This document shows positions 15,922-24,052 of a DNA stretch of 64,000 nt, in pieces (the first letter of the stretch is position 1; every line of letters starts with the position of its first letter). The stretch is taken from the NCBI GenBank assembly GCA_002840155.1, contig PGZH01000006.1, positions 62,001 to 126,000 on the forward strand. Reading direction: 5' to 3'. Made by a program: the position numbers and the translations under genes. This DNA comes from Gammaproteobacteria bacterium HGW-Gammaproteobacteria-13. Lineage in GTDB: Bacteria > Pseudomonadota > Gammaproteobacteria > Pseudomonadales > Pseudomonadaceae. Under the pieces are notes generated by a model. That model saw nothing but the letters and a program-made list of their open reading frames with translations. It did no database searches and was not told the DNA's origin.

Positions 15922-17847
15922 TCAGTCGCGCGCGGCGAGCAAGGGCGGCATCGGGCAATCGAGGATATCTGCCACGGCGCGCATCAGCTCGGCCTCGGCG
16001 GGGTTGATCTGGCCGTCATGCTCGATGCAGCGCGCCATGGCCTTGAGCAGCTGCGGTTTCTGCAACGGCCAGAGCAGGCTCAGGCGGCGCAGCGCAGGTT
16101 CCAGCGCCGCTAAACCACTGGCGCTGGCCGGCAGCAACTGCTCAAGCGGAAACGCCAGCTCGCTGCCGGCATGCTGGAAAGCCAGCTGCGCGGCCGGCTC
16201 ATCTACCCCGCCGGCGCGGGCCAGCAGCGACAGCACCACGCGAGTCTCAGCGACCAGTTCCTGCAGCTGGTAGCGGCTGGTCTGCGCACGCGCGCCTTCG
16301 ACATTGCGCTCGACAATCCGTAGCAGCGTCCATTCCAGCAAGGAAACCCGGCCGTCGGCACGAATCAGCAGAGCCAGATTGGCCTTGAGCGCGGCGAACT
16401 GATCGGCCGCCAATTGCTTGAGGGCCGGCATGGCCAGATCCAGCAACGACAAACGCATACCCGGTGCCAGCTGGCGCAGCGGCTCACGCAACTGCTCAAG
16501 CTGCGTGGCAACCTCGGCGGCGATACGCGGCTGCAACAGCTTTAATTGCTGCGCTGCTTGCGTCTCGACAGGGTCGAGCAGCAGGCCGTAGAGCAATGCC
16601 TGGGCGCCACTGCAGCTGTGCGCCGCCTCACTCAGGGCCAGATCCAGCTGCGCCAGGGTGCTGCGCGCGGCCAGCAGGTGCGCGGCTTGTGGGTCGCCAA
16701 TGGCGCCAATCGCCTCACTCGCCGCTGCGGCGCTCAGGCCGGGGACAAAGGCGCTCAGGTCATACAGATTCACGGTCGAATCGCTGGCAGCCGCCACCGG
16801 CGTTGCCGCGCTAAGCTCGGCAACATGCGGGTAGCGGCCGTCCCAACCTGGCGTGATGCGGCGGATGCGCTGATCCAGAGGCGGATGGGTCGCCAGCATG
16901 CCTTCCAGGGCCTGGCTGATGCCGGCGGCAAAATACATATGGCTGAACTCGGCGGCATGCCCGGCTTGCAGTTGTGAGCCATACAGATTGCCGCCGATCT
17001 TCTTCAAGGCCCCGGCGATGCTGTCTGGATTGCGGGTGTACTGCACCGCCGAAGCATCCGCGAGAAACTCGCGCTGGCGGCTTACGGCGGCCTTGATCAG
17101 GTTGCCGAAAAAGGTCCCGGCATAGCCCAGCACCCACAGCGTGACACCGATGGCGAGCACGATCGCCACCGAGTTGTTACGGCTGGAGCGGCCACTGCGC
17201 CCACTGCTGCGCAACAGAAAACCGCCGATCAGGCCCAGCAGCAGAATGCCGTGCAGCACCGACACCAGGCGCGTGTTGAGGCGCATATCGCCGTGGAAGA
17301 TATGGCTGAACTCATGGGCAATCACACCCTGCAATTCATCGCGGCTGAGCTGACAGATTGCCCCACGGGTAATCCCGATCACCGCATCCTGCGGCGTCAG
17401 GCCGGCGGCAAAGGCGTTGATCCCGGCATCATCGAGCACATACACCGGCGGCACCGAGGTACCCGAGGCCAGGGCCATTTCCTCCACCACATTGAGCAGC
17501 CGACGCTCTTCGAGGTTCTGTGGCGACAGGTTGATCAAGCGTCCGCCCAGGCGCTCGGCAATCGCCTGACCGCCACGGCTCAGCTGCAGCTGTTTGTACA
17601 GACTGCCCAACAGCACCACGCCGACCACCACCAGCGCCACACAACCCACCAGCGGCCAACTAGGCAGAACGCTGTTTGGCGCGTCACTGGCCAACCACAG
17701 CGAGGAGTGACTTTGGCCAAAGAGCTGCCAGACCAACCCAAGCACCAGACTGGTCAGGGTGATCAGGCTAAGCACCGCCAGCGCCATCAGAATCAGCAGA
17801 CGCCCGCTGTTACGCCGGGCGCGATCCTGTTGTTCGAAGAAATTCAT
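15922..17847 (-). CDS. M48 (HtpX-like) membrane metalloprotease with C-terminal TerB-like region
   Basis: A 641-residue protein. Two N-terminal transmembrane segments (~16-42 and ~64-83) precede the M48 catalytic domain, with the zinc site HEFSH (178-182) and downstream glutamate region REFLADASAVQYTRN. A further hydrophobic stretch lies at ~198-250. The C-terminal ~170 residues contain two related helical units (LIRADGRVSLLEWTLL and CIEHDGQINPAEAELM) resembling TerB-type domains, an addition over the ~290-residue HtpX core. The gene begins 17 bases after the LemA gene and is probably cotranscribed. Role inferred: envelope protein quality control. Confidence 0.9.
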   Translation of the reverse strand: MNFFEQQDRARRNSGRLLILMALAVLSLITLTSLVLGLVWQLFGQSHSSLWLASDAPNSVLPSWPLVGCVALVVVGVVLLGSLYKQLQLSRGGQAIAERLGGRLINLSPQNLEERRLLNVVEEMALASGTSVPPVYVLDDAGINAFAAGLTPQDAVIGITRGAICQLSRDELQGVIAHEFSHIFHGDMRLNTRLVSVLHGILLLGLIGGFLLRSSGRSGRSSRNNSVAIVLAIGVTLWVLGYAGTFFGNLIKAAVSRQREFLADASAVQYTRNPDSIAGALKKIGGNLYGSQLQAGHAAEFSHMYFAAGISQALEGMLATHPPLDQRIRRITPGWDGRYPHVAELSAATPVAAASDSTVNLYDLSAFVPGLSAAAASEAIGAIGDPQAAHLLAARSTLAQLDLALSEAAHSCSGAQALLYGLLLDPVETQAAQQLKLLQPRIAAEVATQLEQLREPLRQLAPGMRLSLLDLAMPALKQLAADQFAALKANLALLIRADGRVSLLEWTLLRIVERNVEGARAQTSRYQLQELVAETRVVLSLLARAGGVDEPAAQLAFQHAGSELAFPLEQLLPASASGLAALEPALRRLSLLWPLQKPQLLKAMARCIEHDGQINPAEAELMRAVADILDCPMPPLLAARD

Positions 17848-17864
17848 CGTGCCGGGCCCTTAAC

Positions 17865-18461
17865 TCAGAACGACACCTTCGGTGCTTCCTGAATCGCCGC
17901 GCTGTCGGCGAACTCCAGCAGGCTGGCGTCCTGGGCATGACCAAAGCTGGCGGCCAGCAGCACCGGCGGGAACGCCTGCTTGTAGGTGTTGTAGGCCATC
18001 ACCGCATCGTTGAACGCCTGACGGGCGAAGGCCACCTTGTTCTCGGTGCTGCTCAACTCTTCACTGAGCTGCTGCATATTCGCCGAGGCCTTGAGGTCCG
18101 GGTAAGCCTCAAGCGTGACATTCAAGCGACCCAGGGCACTGTTGAGCAGCCCTTCCGCGCCGCCCAGTTGCGCCATGCTCTGCGCGTTACCCGGCTGCGC
18201 CGCTGCCGCCTTGAGCCCGGTCACCGCGTTGTTGCGCGCGGCAATCACCGCTTCCAGGGTTTCCCGCTCATGGGCCATATAGCCCTTGGCGGTTTCCACC
18301 AGATTGGGGATCAGGTCATAGCGACGCTTGAGCTGCACTTCGATCTGCGCAAAGGCGTTCTGAAAGCGGTTACGCAAGGTCACCAGCTGGTTGTAAATGC
18401 CAATCACGTAAAAGATCAGCGCGGCGACAACCGCCAGAAAAATCAGCGTGGAGATGGACAT
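17865..18461 (-). CDS. LemA-family membrane protein
   Basis: A 198-residue protein with one N-terminal transmembrane helix (ISTLIFLAVVAALIFYVIGIYNQL) followed by the LemA helical domain. Hallmarks are LRNRFQNAFAQIEVQLKRRYDLIPNLVETAKGY and SSTENKVAFARQAFNDAVMAYN. ATG 18461 is chosen because the family starts just before the membrane helix; the frame upstream adds an unlikely 23 residues. LemA genes are widely paired with M48 proteases, as here, and the two products are thought to cooperate at the membrane, but the molecular role is not established. Confidence 0.9.
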   Translation of the reverse strand: MSISTLIFLAVVAALIFYVIGIYNQLVTLRNRFQNAFAQIEVQLKRRYDLIPNLVETAKGYMAHERETLEAVIAARNNAVTGLKAAAAQPGNAQSMAQLGGAEGLLNSALGRLNVTLEAYPDLKASANMQQLSEELSSTENKVAFARQAFNDAVMAYNTYKQAFPPVLLAASFGHAQDASLLEFADSAAIQEAPKVSF

Positions 18462-18630
18462 GAGGGAAATCCTTATCGCATGCGAGAGAGAAGCAGATGG
18501 TAGCGGAAAACTCCTGAAGGAAATGCTCACCGGCGCACTCTGCGCGGCACGCCTGAAGGTGCGTCGACAGCAAAGCCAACTTATGCCGCGCCATATCGGC
18601 TGGCTATGACGAAGAAAACCCTTGGCAAAA

Positions 18631-18646
18631 TAGACCGACCGGTCTA
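18631..18646. promoter_or_regulatory. TetR-type operator TAGACCG-AC-CGGTCTA
   Basis: A perfect 7-bp inverted repeat with a 2-base spacer, 12 bases before the ATG of a TetR-family gene and overlapping a TATATAT-rich stretch. This is the classical autoregulatory position and the sequence style of the LmrA/YxaF-type TetR subgroup. Confidence 0.8.
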
Positions 18647-18658
18647 TATATTTAGCCC

Positions 18659-19249
18659 ATGAAAAAGACCTCGACCCGCGACAAACTGATTCACGCCATG
18701 GCCGACGCCCTGCAACGCAAGGGGCTGCACGGCGTTGGTCTGAGTGAACTGCTGGAAATTGCCGGCGCGCCCAAGGGCAGCCTCTATCACCACTTCCCTG
18801 GAGGCAAAAGCGAGCTGGCGGTGGCGGCTATCGAGCATATCAGCCGGCATATCGACGGCCTGTTCAGCCAGCTTTTTGCTCAGCAAACCGACCCGCTCAA
18901 GGCGCTGCACAACTGGTTGCAAGGCGCGCTGCAGCAGCTGGAGAGCAGCCAGTTCGAGCGTGGCTGCCCGCTGGCCACCATCGCCCTGGAAAGCGGGCCT
19001 GAGGATGTGGAGATTCGCGCCGCTCTGCAGCGCAGTTTTACCGCCGTGCGTCAGGCATTGAGTGCGCAATTGCATGCCTACGGCTACCCCAGCGAACAGG
19101 CGGATAACCTCGCCGCACTGTTTGTCGCGCTGTATGAAGGCGGGCTGCTGCAAGCCCGCGTGGCCGGCAGCAGCGAGCCGCTCAAGCGCGCCGCCACTGC
19201 CCTGTTCAACCTGACCCGCGAACAGTTTCCGGGAGGAGTCCGCCCATGA
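18659..19249 (+). CDS. TetR-family repressor (LmrA/YxaF-like)
   Basis: A 196-residue regulator. The N-terminal helix-turn-helix is TRDKLIHAMADALQRKG..GLSELLEIAGAPKGSLYHHF, the form with GAPKGSLYHHFPGGK typical of the LmrA/YxaF group. The C-terminal domain contains RGCPLATIALE, also characteristic of that group. It should repress itself and the two genes downstream through the operator at 18631. Its stop overlaps the hydrolase start by 4 bases (ATGA). The inducer is unknown; the operon content suggests a lipophilic acyl or ester compound. Confidence 0.92.
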   Translation: MKKTSTRDKLIHAMADALQRKGLHGVGLSELLEIAGAPKGSLYHHFPGGKSELAVAAIEHISRHIDGLFSQLFAQQTDPLKALHNWLQGALQQLESSQFERGCPLATIALESGPEDVEIRAALQRSFTAVRQALSAQLHAYGYPSEQADNLAALFVALYEGGLLQARVAGSSEPLKRAATALFNLTREQFPGGVRP

Positions 19250-20124
19250 ATACCCCAGCCATTCTTAGCGAAAGCGTACAGCTGCCGGCACTCGACGGTT
19301 ATCCGCTGACCGCCACGCTATACCACGCCCCGGAGCCGGTGGCGCAGCTGGTGATTGCCGGCGCCACCGGCGTGCCCCAGGGTTTCTACCGACGCTTTGC
19401 CGAGTACGCAGCGCAGCGCGGCTATAGCACCCTGACCCTCGATTATCGTGGTATCGGCCAATCGAAACCGACCAGCCTGCGCGGCTTTGCCATGGACTAT
19501 CTGGACTGGGCGCACCTCGACCTGGCGGCCGCCGTCGACCAGCACCGTCATCCGCAGCGGCCGCTGTATATGGTCGGTCACTCCTTTGGCGGGCATGCCT
19601 TCGGTCTGCTGCCGAACCATGATCAGGTCCAGGGTTTCTACACCTTTGGCACTGGTGCTGGTTGGCACGGCTGGATGCCCAAGGCCGAGCAACTGCGCGT
19701 ACTGACCATGTGGCGGCTGATCGGCCCACTGCTGACCCGTTACAAGGGCTACCTGGCCTGGAGCAAGCTGGGCATGGGCGAGGATTTGCCGCTGGACGTG
19801 TACAAACAGTGGAAGCGCTGGTGCGGCTACCCGCGCTACTTCTTTGAAGACCCGCAGATGCCCGATCTCGCCGAGCGCTTTGCTCAGGTCAGCACGCCAA
19901 TCATTGCCGCCAACGCCCTGGACGACCTGTGGGCCCCACCCGCCTCGCGCGACGCCTTTATGGCCGCCTACAGCGCCGCGCCCTATCAGGCGCGCACCAT
20001 CGACTCAGCCGCCAGCATCGGTGCCATTGGCCATATGGGCTACTTTCGTCCGGCGGCGCAGTCGCTGTGGGATGAAACGCTGAACTGGTTCGCCGAGTTG
20101 CAGGCGCAGCGCCAGGCCACCTGA
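19246..20124 (+). CDS. Alpha/beta-hydrolase family protein
   Basis: A 292-residue protein with the nucleophile elbow GHSFGG (VGHSFGGHAFG) and a likely catalytic histidine in GAIGHMGYFR near the C-terminus; an aspartate in NALDDLWAPP fits the acid position. No signal peptide, so it acts in the cytoplasm. It is translated from an ATGA overlap with the TetR gene and followed 28 bases later by a thioesterase. Substrate unknown; an ester or thioester is expected. Confidence 0.85.
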   Translation: MNTPAILSESVQLPALDGYPLTATLYHAPEPVAQLVIAGATGVPQGFYRRFAEYAAQRGYSTLTLDYRGIGQSKPTSLRGFAMDYLDWAHLDLAAAVDQHRHPQRPLYMVGHSFGGHAFGLLPNHDQVQGFYTFGTGAGWHGWMPKAEQLRVLTMWRLIGPLLTRYKGYLAWSKLGMGEDLPLDVYKQWKRWCGYPRYFFEDPQMPDLAERFAQVSTPIIAANALDDLWAPPASRDAFMAAYSAAPYQARTIDSAASIGAIGHMGYFRPAAQSLWDETLNWFAELQAQRQAT

Positions 20125-20152
20125 ATATCCCAGAGCACAGGAGGTTTCGCTG

Positions 20153-20560
20153 ATGAACATGGTTCCAGCAGGTTTTACCCCGCTGTTTCGCAGCAGCCCC
20201 TTTCTCGATTTGCTCGGGCCGATCTACAACCAGCGCAGCGATAAAGGCCTAGTGATTGGCCTGCGCGCCGAGGAGAAACACTGCAATGCGCGCGGCCTGG
20301 TGCATGGCGGCGTACTCAGCAGCCTGGCGGATGTCGCCCTGGGCTATAACAGCGCCTTCGCCCAGGAGCCGCCGACGCCGATAGTCACCAGCAGCCTGAG
20401 CATCGACTACGCCGGCACCGCCAAACTCGGCGACTGGATCAGCATCGAAAGCGATGTGCAGAAGGTCGGCAAAAGCCTGGCGTTTGCCAACTGCTACTTT
20501 GTCGTCGAGTCGGTGCGTATTGCTCGGGCGAGCGCGGTATTTAGCGTGATCACACGCTAG
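20153..20560 (+). CDS. PaaI-type hotdog-fold thioesterase
   Basis: A 135-residue single hotdog domain. The family motif HGG is in ARGLVHGGVLSSLADVALGY, with the later strand pattern TSSLSIDYAGTAKLGDWI. An AGGAGG ribosome site precedes ATG 20153. It is the third gene of the TetR-controlled operon. Predicted reaction: hydrolysis of an acyl- or aryl-CoA to the free acid and CoA. The chain length or ring preference cannot be read from sequence. Confidence 0.88.
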   Translation: MNMVPAGFTPLFRSSPFLDLLGPIYNQRSDKGLVIGLRAEEKHCNARGLVHGGVLSSLADVALGYNSAFAQEPPTPIVTSSLSIDYAGTAKLGDWISIESDVQKVGKSLAFANCYFVVESVRIARASAVFSVITR

Positions 20561-20604
20561 CGTGCGGCAGGTCGAGAAGGGTTATGCGCTTTGGCGAACG
20601 CCAG

Positions 20605-20630
20605 AAAAAAGAAAACCCCGCATAGCGGGG
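20605..20630 (-). terminator. Orphan intrinsic terminator read on the minus strand
   Basis: CCCCGC-ATA-GCGGGG at 20616-20630, read on the minus strand, is followed by TTTTCTTTTTT. On the plus strand it lacks a T run. No annotated minus-strand gene ends here, so it may close an unannotated transcript. The rest of the 20561-20928 gap holds a GTGTAAGC/GCTTACAC palindrome and no convincing gene. Confidence 0.65.
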
Positions 20631-20786
20631 CCTTTGCAGACTGTTTGCTGACATCCTTGATCTGCTTGCCATCCTGGCAGCTGTCCCACGTATCCCTGTT
20701 GCTAAAGTGCGCTTCCTGCGCGACGTCCATGGGCAGCAGATTAGTCGCCGACCGGTTCCCGGCATAGTGGCGATCTGCAGCACGCG

Positions 20787-20806
20787 GTGTAAGCCATAGC
20801 TTACAC
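20787..20806. promoter_or_regulatory. Palindrome GTGTAAGC-CATA-GCTTACAC
   Basis: Perfect 8-bp arms, 4-base spacer, ~120 bases before the endonuclease-like gene and upstream of the orphan minus-strand terminator. It could be an operator for either direction; no regulator is identified. Confidence 0.4.
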
Positions 20807-20928
20807 AGCACCTTTCCCAGCAAAACCGAGCAAACGCTTGGCTTTATTTTGTGACGCAGGTCTTGTTAGACTCGATCTTGTCTTACAAAAACAACAGACC
20901 CCGTCAACGGCGGTCATTGGGGCCACAC

Positions 20929-21585
20929 ATGCGCTCATTGTTTCTTGCCATCGGCTGCCTGGCAGCCAGCATCAGCCTACCCACCCTGGCCAACGGGCAG
21001 AACCAGCTTTCCGATCCCAAAGCCGCCGTGCAACTGTTCTGGAGCCAGCTTTATGGCCAGGGCGGCAGCACGCTGTACTGCGGTAAAGAATTCACCGAGG
21101 AAAGCGGCCAACTCAAGGCCAGCGCGATCTACAGCAGCAAACAGCTGAAAAGCGCACTGCGCTGCGTCACCGACCGCCAATGCGGAATAATGAACCCGCG
21201 CTACGTCTATATGGCCTCCGACCTGCACAACCTCTACCCGGCGCTAACCCGCGTTGAGCTGGTGCGGCGCAATGCGCAGTTCGGTGATCTGGATGACAGC
21301 GTGCCGAGCAAGTTCGCCGACATCGGCTGCGACATGAAAACCAGTTTCCAGCTAGTGGAACCGCGCGATGAAGCCAAAGGCAATGTAGCGCGTGCGATCT
21401 TCTACATGCATGTCGAGTACGACCTGCCCATCGTCGGCCAGGTGCAGATGTATAAGAAGTGGCACCAGATGGACCCGCCGGATGCCGAGGAAAAAGCACG
21501 CAACGACAAAGTCGCCAGCCTGCAAGGCACCCGCAACCGCTTTATCGACAATCCCGAACTGGTCGAGCAGCAGATCAATAACTGA
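20929..21585 (+). CDS. Secreted endonuclease I-family protein, probably catalytically inactive
   Basis: A 218-residue protein with a signal peptide (MRSLFLAIGCLAASISLPTLA). The core NPRYVYMASDLHNLYPALTRV (89-109) is the endonuclease I / EndA signature, and cysteines 51, 79, 85 fit the family's disulfides. In active members a catalytic His sits in an EHVVPA-type motif ~34 residues before DLHNL, and the metal-binding Asn follows in RVNxxRSN. Here the first region reads LKASAIYSS and the second RVELVRRN, so both key residues appear lost. ATG 20929 is chosen because it begins the signal peptide. Confidence 0.8.
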   Translation: MRSLFLAIGCLAASISLPTLANGQNQLSDPKAAVQLFWSQLYGQGGSTLYCGKEFTEESGQLKASAIYSSKQLKSALRCVTDRQCGIMNPRYVYMASDLHNLYPALTRVELVRRNAQFGDLDDSVPSKFADIGCDMKTSFQLVEPRDEAKGNVARAIFYMHVEYDLPIVGQVQMYKKWHQMDPPDAEEKARNDKVASLQGTRNRFIDNPELVEQQINN

Positions 21586-21591
21586 TCGGTT

Positions 21592-22305
21592 TTAGCGGCG
21601 CGGTTTGTGCGATGAGCGCAGCTTGTAGCGATCGCCCGGATGGATCAGCCGGGCGTAGCTGATCAGATGCTCATCCGACCAGGTCCGGCGGATCACGCTC
21701 AGGCACGGCGCGGCCACTTCGATAGCCAGCCAGGCGGCCACCTGCTGATCGACCAGCACCGCCTCGACGACATGCTCGACATCAGAAATCGGGCAGCTGC
21801 TAACCAGCACCTCGTTGGGCGTCTGCCGAGAGAAATCACTGTCCAGGTAATGCGGCACCCAGCGCGGATTGACGAAGCGGTCTTCCAGCTGGATCGGCAC
21901 ACCATCCTCGCGGTGCACCAGAATGCTGTGAAACACCTCGGCGCCCAGACGCAGGCCCAGACGCAGCGCCACCTCATCATCTGCCGCCAGCGCTTCACAG
22001 CGAATAATGTCGTTGCTGTAGGCATGCCCACGGCCGCGCACTTCATTGGCGATATTCAGCACTTCATGCAGCGATGATTCGGCCTTGCGGTCGGTGACGA
22101 AGGTGCCCAGACCAGCCTGGCGCTGCAGGTAGCCCTTCTGCACCAGATCGCGAATAGCCTTGTTGGCGGTCATCCGGCTGACCCCAAAATCCCGCGCCAG
22201 CTGCTCTTCCGCCGGGATCTGATGATTGACCGGGTAAGCGCCGCTGTGGATGCGCTCCAGCAGAAACGCTTCAATCGCCTTGTAGCGCGGGGTTGTACTG
22301 CTCAC
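21592..22305 (-). CDS. hutC: Histidine utilisation repressor HutC (GntR family)
   Basis: A 237-residue GntR/HutC-type regulator. The N-terminal winged helix is PAEEQLARDFGVSRMTANKAIRDLVQKGYL, followed by a UTRA ligand-binding domain with VHREDGVPIQLEDRFVNP and a C-terminal SYARLIHPGDRYKL. HutC represses hut genes and is released by urocanate. The gene lies at the downstream end of the hut cluster, separated from hutH by ~210 bases of repeats. Its targets are probably the TGTATATACA palindromes at 29404 and 29614. No such site lies directly before hutC itself. Confidence 0.92.
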   Translation of the reverse strand: MSSTTPRYKAIEAFLLERIHSGAYPVNHQIPAEEQLARDFGVSRMTANKAIRDLVQKGYLQRQAGLGTFVTDRKAESSLHEVLNIANEVRGRGHAYSNDIIRCEALAADDEVALRLGLRLGAEVFHSILVHREDGVPIQLEDRFVNPRWVPHYLDSDFSRQTPNEVLVSSCPISDVEHVVEAVLVDQQVAAWLAIEVAAPCLSVIRRTWSDEHLISYARLIHPGDRYKLRSSHKPRR

Positions 22306-22362
22306 AGCGGCTCCTTGGGGTGGTCCCGATGCGCGGATAATAGCGCGTCAACACGCTGCAAC

Positions 22363-22440
22363 GTAGGGTGGGCAACGCTTTGCTTGCCCACCGTTGCAAC
22401 ACGCTAAGCAGGTGGACAAGCTTCGCGTTGTCCACCCTAC
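22363..22440. repeat. GTAGGGTGGGCAACGC inverted repeat
   Basis: GTAGGGTGGGCAACGC at 22363 is mirrored by GCGTTGTCCACCCTAC ending at 22440, with an internal GCCCACC arm. It is related to the element at 1369. Confidence 0.7.
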
Positions 22441-22459
22441 CCACTGCGTATATCCCGAC

Positions 22460-22520
22460 GTAGCCCGGATGCAATCCGGGACGGGCCACACCCGAGCCCC
22501 CCAAACTTCATCCGGGCTAC
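22460..22520. repeat. GTAGCCCGGAT inverted repeat overlapping the hutH stop
   Basis: GTAGCCCGGATGCAATCCGGG faces CATCCGGGCTAC ending at 22520. The TAG stop codon of hutH (22519-22517) is part of the distal arm, so the repeat abuts the coding sequence directly. Confidence 0.7.
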
Positions 22521-24052
22521 GCCAGCGACGGCAATACCCCGCTCGGCAGCAACGGGGTCAGCACGCGCTCGGCGAGCAGGGCATTGGCGGCCTCGATATC
22601 CGGGGCAAAGAAACGGTCTTCCACGTAGTACGGCACCTGCGCACGCAGGGCCTGACGTGCCTGCTCAAGCAGCGGTGAGCTTTTCAGCCCTTCGCGGAAA
22701 TCCAGGCCCTGGCAGGCGCCTAGCCATTCGATGGCCAGTACACCACGGGTATTGGCGGCCATTTCCCACAGGCGTTTGCCGGCGGCTGGGGCCATGGACA
22801 CATGGTCTTCCTGGTTGGCCGAGGTCGGCAGACTGTCGACGCTGTGCGGATGGGCCAGCGCCTTGTTCTCGCTGGCCAGTGCGGCAGCGGTGACCTGGGC
22901 GATCATAAAGCCGGAGTTGACCCCGCCATTGGCCACCAGAAACGGCGGCAACTGCGACATATGTTTGTCCATCATCAACGAGGTGCGGCGTTCGCTCAGC
23001 GCGCCGATTTCGGCGATGGCCAGGGCGATATTGTCGGCGGCCATGGCCACCGGCTCGGCGTGGAAGTTGCCACCGGAAATCACCTCGCCTTCGGCGGCAA
23101 ACACCAGCGGGTTATCCGACACCGCGTTGGCCTCCACCGCCAGCACCTCGGCGGCCTGGCGCAGCTGGGTCAGGCAGGCGCCCATCACCTGCGGCTGGCA
23201 GCGCAGCGAATACGGGTCCTGCACCTTGTCGCAGGCTTCGTGGGAGCGACCGACTTCGCTGCTATCGCCGAGTAGATGGCGATAGACCGCCGCCGCGTCG
23301 ATCTGCCCACGTTGACCACGCGCCGCATGGATGCGCGCATCAAAAGGCGCACGCGAGCCCAAAGCAGCCTCGACGGTCAGGCCGCCACAGACGCTGGCCG
23401 CCGCAAACAGATCCTCGGCCTCGAACAAGCCGCGCAAAGCGTAGGCGGTGGACACCTGGGTGCCGTTAAGCAGCGCCAGACCTTCCTTGGCGGCCAGGGT
23501 CATCGGCTGCAAACCGGCGATGGCCAGCGCCTCGGTTGCTGGCAGCCATTCGCCGCGATACCGCGCCTGGCTTTCGCCCAACAGCACCAGCGACATATGC
23601 GCCAGCGGCGCGAGGTCGCCGGAAGCCCCCACCGAGCCCTTGAGCGGGATATGCGGGTAGACCTCGGCGTTGATCAGAGCGATCAGCGCCTCGATCACCT
23701 GACGGCGAATGCCAGAGAAACCGCGCGCCAGGCTGTTGACCTTGAGCAGCATGATCAGCCGCACCATGGCGTCATCCAACGGCGCACCAATGCCGGCGGC
23801 ATGCGACAGCACCAGCGAACGCTGCAGCTTTTCCAGGTCTTCATTGGCGATACGGGTCGAGGCCAGCAGGCCGAAGCCGGTGTTGATGCCGTAGGCGGTA
23901 CGGCCCTCGGCGATGATGCCGTTGACGCAGGCCACACTGGCCTCGATGGCGTTATGAGCGCTGGCATCCAGCCGTAACTGCAGCGGCGCCTGATAGGCGG
24001 CGCGCAGTTGGGCCAAGCTCAGTTGGCCGGGGGTCAGGGTAAACAGGCTCAT
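22517..24052 (-). CDS. hutH: Histidine ammonia-lyase
   Basis: A 511-residue enzyme converting L-histidine to trans-urocanate and ammonia, first step of histidine degradation. The MIO cofactor forms from Ala143-Ser144-Gly145 in the intact motif [14 protein letters not shown]. Other family segments include YGINTGFG and QEDHVSM. The ATG at 24052 overlaps the hutU stop by 4 bases (ATGA), giving translational coupling; the frame upstream of that ATG is only the hutU tail. Length matches the usual ~510 residues. Confidence 0.97.
   Translation of the reverse strand: MSLFTLTPGQLSLAQLRAAYQAPLQLRLDASAHNAIEASVACVNGIIAEGRTAYGINTGFGLLASTRIANEDLEKLQRSLVLSHAAGIGAPLDDAMVRLIMLLKVNSLARGFSGIRRQVIEALIALINAEVYPHIPLKGSVGASGDLAPLAHMSLVLLGESQARYRGEWLPATEALAIAGLQPMTLAAKEGLALLNGTQVSTAYALRGLFEAEDLFAAASVCGGLTVEAALGSRAPFDARIHAARGQRGQIDAAAVYRHLLGDSSEVGRSHEACDKVQDPYSLRCQPQVMGACLTQLRQAAEVLAVEANAVSDNPLVFAAEGEVISGGNFHAEPVAMAADNIALAIAEIGALSERRTSLMMDKHMSQLPPFLVANGGVNSGFMIAQVTAAALASENKALAHPHSVDSLPTSANQEDHVSMAPAAGKRLWEMAANTRGVLAIEWLGACQGLDFREGLKSSPLLEQARQALRAQVPYYVEDRFFAPDIEAANALLAERVLTPLLPSGVLPSLA

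Noticed and set aside
20557..20823. 88-codon minus-strand frame
   Set aside because: It reads straight through a strong terminator hairpin and has no ribosome site; a non-coding transcript is more plausible.
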